This document shows, piece after piece, positions 12,501 through 22,151 of a stretch of DNA of 64,000 bases. The stretch covers positions 1,240,001-1,304,000 of the forward strand of contig JANFAH010000008.1 of the NCBI GenBank assembly GCA_024663395.1. The letters are read 5' to 3'. Below the pieces are notes generated by a model that was not told where the DNA came from, ran no database searches, and was given only the letters and a program-made list of their open reading frames with translations. The DNA is from Pisolithus tinctorius. Taxonomy: Eukaryota; Basidiomycota; Agaricomycetes; Boletales; Pisolithaceae. The first letter of the stretch is position 1; each line of letters starts with the position of its first letter. Position numbers and translations under genes: made by a program.

Positions 12501-12897
12501 CCGGTATGACTGTGCATTTGTGAATACTAATCCAGGGCTGAAGGGGATGCATGGTTTGGATGTCGTGCGTATCCTTGGGTTTTTTTCCTTCGTTTCCCAA
12601 AGCAAGCGTTACCCATGCGCAGTAGTGCAGTGGTTTGACCGTGTCGGGGATGACCCAGATGTGGATACGGGGATGTGGATCGTACGCCCGGCCCTTACTG
12701 CAAATCGTCACCCGGCCACCGCTGTCATACACGTAGACACCATATATCGTGCGGCACACCTCGTCCCCTTGTACGGCACCCACCCCATTCCCAGAACCAT
12801 AAAGCCGCATCATTCTTACGACGCATTTACCACCTTCTACGTGAACAGATTTATCGATCATCATGCATTTTCGCTTTTATCAGATTCGTACTTGTAG
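9507..12897 (+). CDS. Plavaka transposase, intact
   Basis: Nine exons: 9507-9789, 9841-10358, 10416-10617, 10678-10906, 10957-11086, 11143-11318, 11371-11467, 11521-11986 and 12041-12897. The coding length is 2958 bp, 985 residues, with all eight introns phase-consistent. The N-terminus is a C2H2 zinc finger (C4, C9, H22, H27). The transposase core contains DIISRDSTTHGSTFVPIILG, the NKVRRAHRNSVALIAFLAIP block, FRRQLFHSSLAYIL, YRRVIFGLGPYIADYEEQ and LRRFPEGRHFKQWTGNDS, the signature blocks I associate with Plavaka. Catalytic acidic residues lie in this core but I do not assign them individually. A C-terminal extension (exon 9) follows. Excision and integration of the element is the expected role. 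No frameshift or premature stop was found. Confidence 0.9.
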
Positions 12898-12914
12898 CGT
12901 ACTTGATTGTATGC

Positions 12915-13090
12915 TCAAATTCCATAGTAACTTAGCTGCTTGGGATGCTTATCTACTTGAGTCGCACTTAAACATTCGCCAAGTTACTTAGCGGTCATGC
13001 ATGCTTGGCAATGTGGGTGCTTAACGTGCTTATGCTACTTACGTGCTTGACAGGTGCTGCTAAGTGGTCAAGCACGGTTAAGCAGACTTA
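12915..13090. repeat. Right subterminal repeat array
   Basis: Dense CTTAGC, CTTAAC, GCTTAT and GCTTGG motifs in both orientations match the composition of the left array. They lie between the transposase stop and the right inverted repeat. Confidence 0.65.
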
Positions 13091-13105
13091 TGATTTGCTG
13101 ATGTA
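13091..13105 (-). repeat. Right terminal inverted repeat of the Plavaka element
   Basis: TGATTTGCTGATGTA is the reverse complement of the left end at 6550-6564, a 15/15 match. Confidence 0.8.
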
Positions 13106-13328
13106 AGAGGATCAAGTGGGGGGGGGGCGCACTTGCATGCCGGACATACATTTTGTATTTATGTGTATCATGTTTACGTGAATCCCAACGGTCTATTCCC
13201 AAGTAATTTCTCCAGTGGAACAAATAATTAGCCATGATATACAGCAGCCAGATATCACAGAACTAAGCCAGGATATAGTACAGAATAACGAAGCAAGCAG
13301 CCCATAAAAGGCGCTTCCTTTCGCCGCC

Positions 13329-15587
13329 CTACCGAGCATATGGGTGAAAAGTGTGCCGCACGCGATTCGGCATTCTGGAGGGACCTGGCCCAGAACTCAT
13401 CGACATCGCTCCTGCATTCCCGTTCATACCCATCATGTTCTCCATACCCATACCCATGCCCTGCCTCATTCTCATACCGACATTGGCCATGCCCATCCCT
13501 CCGGCTGCACTAGGCTGCATCATACCCATAGCCATCGGCGCGCCCATTCCCATACGCATGCCCATCGGATTCATCGCCATCATCGGGTTCACCCCACCTC
13601 CCATCATCCCCATTCCGCCCAAACCCATGGCACCAAAGCTGTTCATCCCCATCCCCATACCCGTTGCGCCCATGTTCATGCCTCCCATACCCATACCCAT
13701 CATCATCGGGTTAATCATCCCCACGGATCCAGCCCCGCCATTGGCCATGGGTATCTGGTTCATCATGCGTTGATACATCATCGACGCCGCTGGGTTCGCA
13801 GCCTGCTGCGGGTTGAACGTCATGGGCGTCACAGCTGAATTACGCGCTTCTTGGTCACCGTAACCATCGCGGCCTGTCGCGTTTCGCGCTTGATCGCGCT
13901 GGCTCCGGGGTTGAGCCATCTTCACTTCAATCTAGCAGAAACAGTCCAGACGGTCAGGTTCCCACATACACCACGGAAAATATAGGATATTTCCAACCTC
14001 TTTATCATCCAGGACAAGTCCTAGTTTACCAACAAATCGCTCTTGATTACTCGAATCTTCAAACGTCACGAATCCAAAGCCTTTGGATCGACCGGTCTCG
14101 CGGTCGACCATAACAGTGGCATCGACGACTTTTCCGTAAGCAGAGAAAAAGTCACGCATAGAATCGGCGGTCGTAGCGTGGGAGAGACCGCCCACAAAAT
14201 ACCGCGTATTTCTTAAATGCTCTTCCCGTGGTATCGCCCGCTTAGGGTCGATCTGCAAAAAGATGACTGTCAACCGTTGATACAGACATAGAACACGATT
14301 CAACTGACTGTCTTTCCGTCCAATGTGTGCTCCCGCGCAAGGACGGCATTTACAGATTCAGGCTCCTCAAACGTTAGGAACGCAAATCCCCGTGACCTTC
14401 CATCGGGGTCACGCATAATTGTGCAAGCATCCACCTCAGCAAGGAACAAGTGTTAGTCTTTCGCTCTTCATACGGAGAAACAAGCGCTTGACAAAAAGCG
14501 CATCGTGTAATCACCTTGCCAAACTGTGAAAAATACTTTTTCAGACCTTCTACTCGGACAGGGGATGTCATCAGAGGTAAAAAGGTTGTTAGTCCAGTGG
14601 GAAAAAAATCTATACGGGTAAAACGTATACCATCTGTAGTGTCCCAGCTAAGTCCTCCGATGAACATTTTGCTAACCGAGGGGAAATTGCGTAGGCAAGA
14701 ACGACGTAGTAAGAGTAGGAGTGCAGTGAGGTGAAGTAGGTTGTGTCGGTGTGGTGTCCAGAGTGATATCGTCAAAGCGACACATAAGTGATTAGCGACC
14801 AGAGAGTAGCCAATTAAGGAGCAGGAGAGGGTTCCAGTAAGTGTGTGTATAAAGAGTCATAGCAAGAGAAAAAAAGCGGTGGATCAGTTCGACAGGTATA
14901 ACAAGTCAGTAGAACCGCAATTGAAAGGGGGAGCATGTGTACGGTATAGTGTCATACGTTCACCAAGGTCGAGATACTAGCATGGGCAAAATACAACAGG
15001 TATTCTTCCGGACAAATCCACCGGACGTGTGTAGTTGGTTTGCCCAACAATACCGATACGAGCCAATGCTCCGTACTGGCCGTTATCATATAAAAAGAAG
15101 CGAGGTAAACTTGCTCACCCTTCGTCCTTCATCTCCGACGGCCGTATTGGCCGGTCAGTTCGAGAACGGTCAGTTTCATGCGTAGCAATAGCAGATGGTC
15201 CGGGTGCAGATACAGGCACAGGCACAGGAAGAGCAGGTCGTTGTTGTCGTTCCTGACTCGGCGTCTGGTGGTACGCGGAGAATTGCTTCGCGACCTGCGC
15301 CGAGTACGACAGACTGGCTGAATCTGACGTGGATGAAGGCTTCGCGGGAAGGGATGCACTGTCTGTTGACTGTGGCTTTGTCGAGGACTCGGAAAGCGTC
15401 TGGTCATCTTCCGGTAGCATGAGTTCGAAAGGTTCATTCGATGCTTCGTCGTCGTCGTCCAACGGGATGGTGAACCCGTCATCATATAGGTCTACGGAAA
15501 AGGTTCCGGAGAGTGTTCAAGCAAACCAGAGGCATCCTCACCTCCATACAAATCCGAATCAGCGTTGTCTTTCTTCTCTGTCGCCAT
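13329..15587 (-). CDS. HRP1: Hrp1-like RNA-binding protein with two RRMs and a Met/Gly-rich tail
   Basis: Seven exons: 15587-15542, 15491-15119, 14671-14631, 14549-14515, 14434-14309, 14252-13998 and 13931-13329. All phases agree and give 492 residues. Residues 1-140 are acidic and then Ser/Pro-rich (MATEKKDNADSDLYG, DLYDDGF). RRM1 starts near 141 (RNP2 MFIGGL, RNP1 RGFAFLTF). The linker DPKRAIPREEH is typical of Hrp1/DAZAP1-type tandem RRMs. RRM2 follows near 224 (RNP2 YFVGGL, RNP1 KGFGFVTF). The tail from about 320 is Met/Gly/Asn-rich, prion-like in composition. Hrp1 proteins bind UA-rich 3' UTR signals in mRNA 3'-end formation and export (family knowledge). RRM1 is split over two very small exons (41 and 35 bp) after a 447-bp intron, so shorter gene models starting at 14667 would miss the N-terminus. 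Confidence 0.85.
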
Positions 15588-15845
15588 CTTAGCAGTGTGC
15601 GGAGTGGTAGTGTGTGCACAGGTGTACACCCAGAGTGAGCAGGCAGGCCGTTAATATGTGGTACAGCACCGGACATACACATGTCCAAACAAACGTGCCT
15701 GCTTGAAACACCAAAAAAAGAAAAAGAAGAAAAGAAACCAAGTGACAAGCTATGCAAAGTTACACGCTACTGTACAGCAAATTACAAGACGTCCGAAACC
15801 TGAACATGAACATCTACGATTGAAGGAGTTTGCATCAAGAGCCAG

Positions 15846-18844
15846 CTAATGAACTCCATTGACAAGGACGCGACCTTCTTTGAGTTGCTGTGCCGTACGC
15901 TCCGCTGCCGCGTCATAAACATACCGTACCGGAGGACGCCTTGGCATATATGCCACCTCATCCGAGTCAGAATCCAATACCGAATCTCGAAAGGACGATG
16001 TAGGGTTCTTGTCATTGTATTGGTCGCACGTATCGTACGCTTGTGGCACATGTTATCAGCACGTAAAAAAAAGGTTTGAATTGAGCTTACCATCGGACTC
16101 ATAAATAACCCGCCGTTTTCCGAGTGCCTTCTCGCTGGGACGTATGGGAGTATGAACTTCTTCACTAGTAGATTCGTCGTCCTCGATATGCATCCGTTCC
16201 ACTCCTTCGGGTAATGAATCTTTCCTACTCTCGGGGGAATTATTCCTCGAGAATCGTTGCATCCGATCTGGAGAAGGCGTGCGAGAGTAAGTTTGAGGTT
16301 GCGAGGGCGAACGGGGTCCAAGGGGGTGAGGCGGCGCTAGTAGCGTTGGCGTCGTGGACTGCGAATGGTAATGCTGAGAAGTAATCTGAGCTAGTGAAGG
16401 GGTGCTGGGCATTAAGTTCATCAAACTCGGTGGTATCCGTGGTAATGGGTGATTGGGGGAGGGTACGACTATGGGCACTTCAAATTGCTGACGTGGTGAC
16501 GTTGGAGGGGAAGGAAGCGGCGGCGATGCAGTTCTCGGCGACCCGCTGTGCCCTCCGGGAGGTTCACCGAGCTGCTCGTCAAATTGCTTCGTAGCCGTTA
16601 GCCAATCCTGAATTAGTACAAAAGAAAACAAGTCGACTAACCCTTCTGTTCATCCTTACTTCCCGCTTGCTCCTCTCCTCCGTTGCCCTTTCGACAGCAA
16701 CCCTTGAGAGGTCGTCATACATACGCAACGCCCCGAGAAGTGCCTCGTTAGCATCGAGAAGGGCTGCAAGCAACTCTTCTTCTATGGTAAGTTCATTTGG
16801 GGGCTCGTCTAGACCCGCATGAAGGTCTTGATGGGAACCATGTGTTGATCGACCATGCTCGGATTGTAGGGCTCTTTCCTCTCGGGACCTTTCTGCACCC
16901 GAACTTGCCCATGGTATCTGCGTATGGATCAACTCTTGCGACGAATGACATTTCGCCATGAATTCCTGGAAGGGATTCTTCAGAGTACGCTGGCCAGAGG
17001 AATGAACATACTCACACGGACGAGCTCTCCTTCAAGATCTTCAGGTTTCGCAAATGCCAAGGCATCGGACAACACGTTAGCGTTGCCGCGGGCTATTTTA
17101 CATTCCTGGAATAGTCGTTGCATATCCTCCTCCAAAGGAATTATGCCGCGATGACGCCGGCGACCCTGCGGCTGCTAGGACATTTACGATTAGTTATATA
17201 TTGAGAGAAGTAGAGTGACATACGGGAGTTCGGTCCACTGGCGGAGGGGTGGGCGATACTCCTCTGGCGAATGTTTGCTGTGCAAAAGTAGGCGTCTCGA
17301 GGGAGTACTGCGAACTAGGCCTCCGCAGAGAGGTGACGGGAGGACTGAACATCGCATCATCCGTATCAAACGGCACTCCACATTCCGGTTTATCCGCAGG
17401 CTTGAGACGACACCATAAGCCACGAAATCCATCTCTCTCTTTCTCCTTGTCTTTACCTGCCGGCTGAGATCCTAAGAAGACAATGAGTCTCCAACGCCAA
17501 TAGACACGAGCTCAGACATGTAACGTACGCGATGATATGTAGGCCGCCGCCGCCAATACCTCCATCAATCGTTCCCGAACGACTGGCGAGGTCCGAGAGG
17601 ACGTTAGGACATCTTCCAAGTTTTCTATGAACTTCCTCTGAGAAATCTGTGCAAGGAAAACGTCTGAAGCGTTCCGAAGCATAATTGCCCACAACTATGA
17701 GATAAAGCGATATTAAAACTTTTAACGGGTCCGATGGGCCACATGGTACATACTCTTGCTGCAGCCAGCTGTGATTTTGGCTCCGCATACCTAAAGAAGA
17801 AAGACACGAAGGTTAATAAAAACGTCGAAAAATACGATCAAGAAATTAACTTGCTTAAACTCCCGTCTCAGGGCCTTTGCGGCCTCTTTGGCGTTAGCTT
17901 CGCTAGCGGACGCCCTCTCGCAGACGTCGAGCACAATCGACCAATCCTCAGATGCTGTTGCAGTGAGATAGCCTTAATGGTCCAAGTTAATTTTGTTTAG
18001 TCGACGCTGGGTTAAACGATAGTTACGTACCAATCATTCTTGTCAGCTCAGCACTGCCGACGTCATCGTCCCGCCGATCTCGGTCTCTCGTCCGCTCCCT
18101 CTCCCTCTCCTTTTCCCTTTCTCTTTCCTTTGCCTTGCTCTCCCGATCCTTCAACATTCCCTCCCAGAAACCTCTCTTCTCCTTCGCACGTACGGGCTCG
18201 CTTGGCGGGTGATGATCGTCAGAAGAGTCTTGATGGAAATTGGACTGCGAGTCCAGGTGACTAGGTTCTAACGCCCTGAGGATCCCCAACGCGGCGGGGG
18301 CCGGGGATTTCTTGCGTGCGATGTTTTGGTCGTTACGTGGGTTGCGAGTAGGATGTTGAATGGACGTCGTGTGAGACGAGACGCTAAAAGGAGAAGAAGA
18401 ACGAGGTATTGACGACGCGGCGTTCGGCATGGGAGGCGAAGCGCCGGGAGGCAGCGATCCGAGGGATGACGAACGCGATGGGATAACTGGAGGGGGAAAA
18501 TGCTGCTGATGTGAACGTATATTCATTCCGTGAGGAGCTTCTTCGCCTGGTGGGACGACTTCCCAGTGATCTTCGCCGGGCGGGTGGGGAACAAGACGTG
18601 GATGTTCTCGAGATTGAAACTGGGCTGATGGTGGTACTACTGCGGACTGGAAGCTGCCGTGATGTGCGGCAACAGCATCCTGTTCATCAGATATGGGAGA
18701 TGACGCGGGCTGTCGTGGTGAACATGTTGTGATATGACTTGCCTCGTCGATGATGGGTTGGGCAGGCGCTTCAAGATCCCGACCGAGCGGGGTGACCTTG
18801 GCTGGCTTTAACTTTTCGCGACCAAAGAACTTTTGCAACTTCAT
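15846..18844 (-). CDS. VHS-GAT domain trafficking adaptor (LSB5/GGA-like)
   Basis: Nine exons: 18844-18031, 17954-17855, 17790-17754, 17694-17529, 17471-17224, 17174-17016, 16965-16642, 16607-16091 and 16039-15846. They give 852 residues with consistent phases. Residues 1-260 form a low-complexity, Pro/Ser-rich leader ending in a highly charged Arg/Glu coil. The VHS domain is at about 265-375 (EDWSIVLDVCERA, LWAIMLRNASDVFLAQI, FIENLEDVL). A GAT-like helical bundle spans about 470-610 (MQRLFQECKIARGNANVL, LTIEEELLAALLDANEALL). A long disordered tail carries many SP motifs. Such adaptors bind ubiquitinated cargo or clathrin-coat proteins at endosomes or the Golgi. The second intron uses a GC donor (GCAAGT at 17854). 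The start at MKLQKFFG is chosen because an FFGREK motif opens related proteins; an upstream in-frame extension to 18973 is possible. Confidence 0.8.
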
Positions 18845-19252
18845 TTTAGCGAGGAGGGTCTCGTTTAGAAAGTCAAACGAGACTTTGCTAATGCACCTAG
18901 TCAGAACGCCCTGGAGTGAGGCTGCTGATACACTGACACCATAATGGAGAGGCTGTGTCGCGATGCCCACCACAGCTTACGGGCGCACGTGACCATCTCG
19001 GCACTCCAGTTGCTTATGTAACGGATGGCAGCGGCAACTGCCGAAGTACTGTACAATATCTCTCAGCCACAGCCCTGCCCCGTTCCACCCTCGGCGCCGT
19101 CGTTCACGATCCTCAAGACACAAGGTACGTCCGAGCAAGCTTGCAACCACGTCACATTGGACTGAAATGCACTGTGTAGACACAAAAACTGTGGGTCCCA
19201 GCCTTCACGACCGGAGTTTGGACACTAAATTCGATGTTACTCAGATCATCAA
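18845..19252. promoter_or_regulatory. Divergent intergenic region between the VHS-GAT gene and RPL34
   Basis: About 408 bp lie between two divergent starts. The region probably contains both promoters and possibly a 5' UTR intron of RPL34. No specific element is assigned. Confidence 0.45.
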
Positions 19253-19727
19253 ATGGCCCAACGTGTGACCCTCCGTAAACGCCAGCCCTACAACACTACC
19301 TCCAACCGCCGGCGTGTGGTCAAGACTCCCGGTGGTCGTCTCGTTTACCACCACCTCAAGAAGATCCCCACACAACCCAAATGCGGTGATTGCGGGATCG
19401 GTCTTCCAGGTGTATGTCAAAATCACACCTATATGTGCTGAATTGTGAACGATTGGATTTCTTCCGGTACGGATGTAACAGGTACCTGCTCTCCGGCCGC
19501 GCCAATACGCTACCGTCTCGAAACGCATAAAGACTGTCCGACGGGCGTACGGTGGCTCGCGGTGTGGCGACTGTGTCAAGTCTCGGTGAGTAACTTGATC
19601 CGTCTGTTCTTCTTCGTGGTCTCAATTCTTGCCTTCAAGCATTCTGCGGGCATTTTTGGTCGAGGAAGCCAAGATAGTGAAGAAGGTCATCAAGAGCCAA
19701 CAGCAACAGAAGGTTGCTCAGAAGTAA
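19253..19727 (+). CDS. RPL34: 60S ribosomal protein L34 (eL34)
   Basis: Three exons, 19253-19411, 19482-19585 and 19640-19727, encode 116 residues, the normal length. Conserved features: MAQRVTLRKRQPYNT, the first zinc pair CGDC, RPRQYATVSKRIKTVRRAYG, the second zinc pair CGDC, and the C-terminal KKVIKSQQQQK helix. It is a structural component of the large ribosomal subunit. Intron donors are GTATGT and GTGAGT. Confidence 0.95.
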
Positions 19728-19945
19728 AAAGACAGACCTACTAGTGATCGCACTATGGCTACCACACCATGTTCTCCTCATTCACTTGTCATCCTTATAG
19801 CATCCATGTACGGTGTGGCGATTATGGTCCAGGACTGACATTTATGCCACTGATATTGACCCTCGTTGGAGCTCCAAAGTGCACCGTTTTATTACAAGGC
19901 AGGTGCGTTAAAAATTCTGTTCGCTTGTACAGGACGAGTGCATGA
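19728..19945. other. RPL34 3' flank, no gene seen
   Basis: Presumed 3' UTR and terminator of RPL34. Nothing distinct is recognised. Confidence 0.4.
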
Positions 19946-21550
19946 CGTAGTCGGACATGAATGACCTCAATTGCATGCCAAAGAACCGGTCAGTCATGCT
20001 CTGCGCTCAGCACATCTTCCAATGCGATGTAATCTGACATGATGAAGTTTTATGGCGAATTCTGATCGGTAGTTCTGAGACACTCACCCTTACACGCAGT
20101 CTTGATATGTCTCAGCGCTTCTGTCTGGGCTGCTTCAACATCTTGACCGACTTCTATAACCTTCTGGTGTTTCTGGACTGCCAACGACTACGATCACAAG
20201 TGACTGTGAGTCGACATGAAACGCGACTGTAACCGCTCACAAGTAATTTCTGTTGTTTCTCAACGATGACTACCATCACAGCACGTATATTGTCTTCGAC
20301 GACTGTGGTTTGAGCAAGGTAATTTTGATAGGTTTTTTCGCTGACGCGTGGTCCCATCGAGTTAGATTCCTGATGACAATTCATGCGCATATATGCACTT
20401 ACATCTTAACGGTGACTTCCTCCATCGCAGCACGTTTACCACTTAACTGTGTAGTTGGGGTCAGATTGGCGAGATGGGGATTCATTCGTGAGACCACCAA
20501 CATATCCATTGAGCTCAGTTCGCACAGCTTGCAAAACCTTATTCTCCCTTTCTTGTTTATGTTTCTGCCAGGAAACTACGCAACCTGAGTTACATAGATC
20601 AGACTCTGACGAGAAAAACTTGGCATGCACCTTTGAACTCGGCGACAGCCTTGGCGTACAACCTGATCTGTCGCAGAACATCTGTCTCGGGTTAATCATG
20701 ATACGTACTCTAATTCCTGGTCCTCAGTGTCCTGCAATCTGGTTGGTTTGAATGATTGAGCGCTGTGATCGTCTCCATTCTTGGCTGAAGGAATAGCGCG
20801 GATGCCCCTGACTGATATTTTGGATGGCATCGTATCGAGTTTGAAACGCGTGTCCGAGTCGCGTTACATGTGGTCACGGGACCCGAGTTCGGGACCAAAC
20901 TCAGCATCGGGCTGTCGATGATGGTATACCAACACTGGAATCTAGAGTCGTAGCATGATGAGGATGACGACGAAACGCGTAATACACCAGTCCTAACCAA
21001 GGGTTGAGTACAGGTCACAAATGACAAGGTATTCAACTAACTCACCTCATTTCGCGTATCACCTGTCTCTGTATTGCAAGAGGTCCACCCCAGAAACCGC
21101 GACGTAGATTGGTAAGATAGGGTAGCAGGTGTCTGAAATCAGCACTTACCTTGTCGAGTTCAGCAACGGTTTCGCGGGAGGTCCTCGTCGTCAATTCACA
21201 AATTGCTTCGAGGCTCAGTTGTCCTTGTCCACATTTCATCGAACTTGTGCAATGCCTCGTCTGCCTTAAGTATCTCTTGCTCTGCCTTCTCGAGATCGAA
21301 CATCTGTTGCCCCTGCGTCGTCACCTCTGGTGTCTCTTGCCGGTACTGTGTCTCCACCTAGCCACGGGGCACCTGTTGCCGCTACTGGGTCGCATCTGTT
21401 ATCACTGTGCCACCACCTCGGCATCTCGTAACCTTGCTTCACTGGTATCCTGCACATCTTTTGCCTCTGCTTATACCGCTGCTGCAACCGTGCCCTTTTG
21501 GCTGTAAATGGGCAATAATTCTGGATGCTCATGAACGCATTTTTTTGGCG
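19946..21550 (-). other. Unresolved coiled-coil gene or pseudogene
   Basis: Minus-strand fragments with strong heptad character succeed one another: QMFDLEKAEQEILKADEALH near 21250-21310, LTTRTSRETVAELDK ending at a GTAAGT donor near 21150, DVLRQIRLYAKAVAEFK near 20640, QKHKQERENKVLQAVRTEL near 20540, NYLAQTTVVEDNIRAVMV near 20300 and SLAVQKHQKVIEVGQDVEAA near 20150. Many end at plausible splice donors. The first two fragments are in different frames with no intron between them, and stop codons interrupt a repetitive Gln-rich stretch at 21330-21480. This suggests frameshift decay or an unusual gene structure. Helical tails occur in the GTPase next door, but I cannot link them. No family is recognised. 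Confidence 0.35.
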
Positions 21551-21764
21551 ACTTGCCTGCTCTTTTGGACTTGTTGTTTAAGCATTATGTATGTCGGGAA
21601 CTGTGCACTTTTGTCATCACCATAAATCTTTATTAACTCCAGGGAAAGGTGTTGTGGCTCATGGCCTTCGAGCATTAGATGGGATGGGAATGTTGACGAT
21701 GAGAGGCCGAAACGGAAGTGTGTAGTACCCGCGACAGCGAGGGGGAGTGGAGTGTGGTGAAGGA

Positions 21765-21815
21765 TGGGACAGCAGTTGACAATCCAAGACCGTTAGGGGA
21801 AGCTCAGTAGCTGTC
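21765..21815 (-). repeat. Dispersed 50-bp sequence, copy 1
   Basis: A segment reading about 90% the same recurs at 35697-35745. On the minus strand both copies are open as a peptide resembling LPLTILDFQLL. Both lie near members of the GTPase family. Confidence 0.5.
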
Positions 21816-22151
21816 TGCTTCGGGTGGTATAATACGATAAAGTACGTACGTTTCAAAGCTAGTGTTAAATCGTCGCTCTCTCGTTCTCACTTCGTGATAA
21901 GTTCTCAGTGGTATGGACTTCGGTTCGACCAGTGTGGCCCAGACATGTGTGCCACTATGTGCTCAGTGGCTTCGTGCTCAAGACTCGCAGGCGTGTCGCA
22001 TTTTATCCTACCTGATATCGGTAATTGGCTGATCGACCTGTCAGGTAACGTCACTCCTGTTAGGGTGATTGATGAGGTCAATACCAATATCAACCATGCT
22101 TATGGTATACTACACATGCCCGGCGATAAATAACAAATCAACAAGAAGAGC

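Larger units (their letters stand above)
6552..13103 (+). mobile_element. Plavaka-type DNA transposon, apparently complete
   Basis: A 6.55-kb element bounded by inverted ends: CATCAGCAAATCA at the left and TGATTTGCTGATG at the right. Both are flanked by TA, which is either a 2-bp target duplication or part of the terminal repeat. Inside each end lies 200 or more bp of repeated CTTA/CTTG-type motifs. It carries two divergently transcribed multi-exon genes, a transposase (9507-12897) and a passenger gene (6905-9338), with about 168 bp between them. All reading frames I assembled are open across every intron, so it looks recently active. Plavaka elements belong to the CACTA-like (CMC) group and are abundant in Agaricomycetes. 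The family name is recalled from the transposase sequence; the ends were found by eye. Confidence 0.85.

Noticed and set aside
13344..13838. Plus-strand open frame very rich in His and Pro
   Set aside because: It is the complement of the Met/Gly-rich tail of the Hrp1-like gene; repeated ATG/GGN codons read as CAT/CCN on the other strand.
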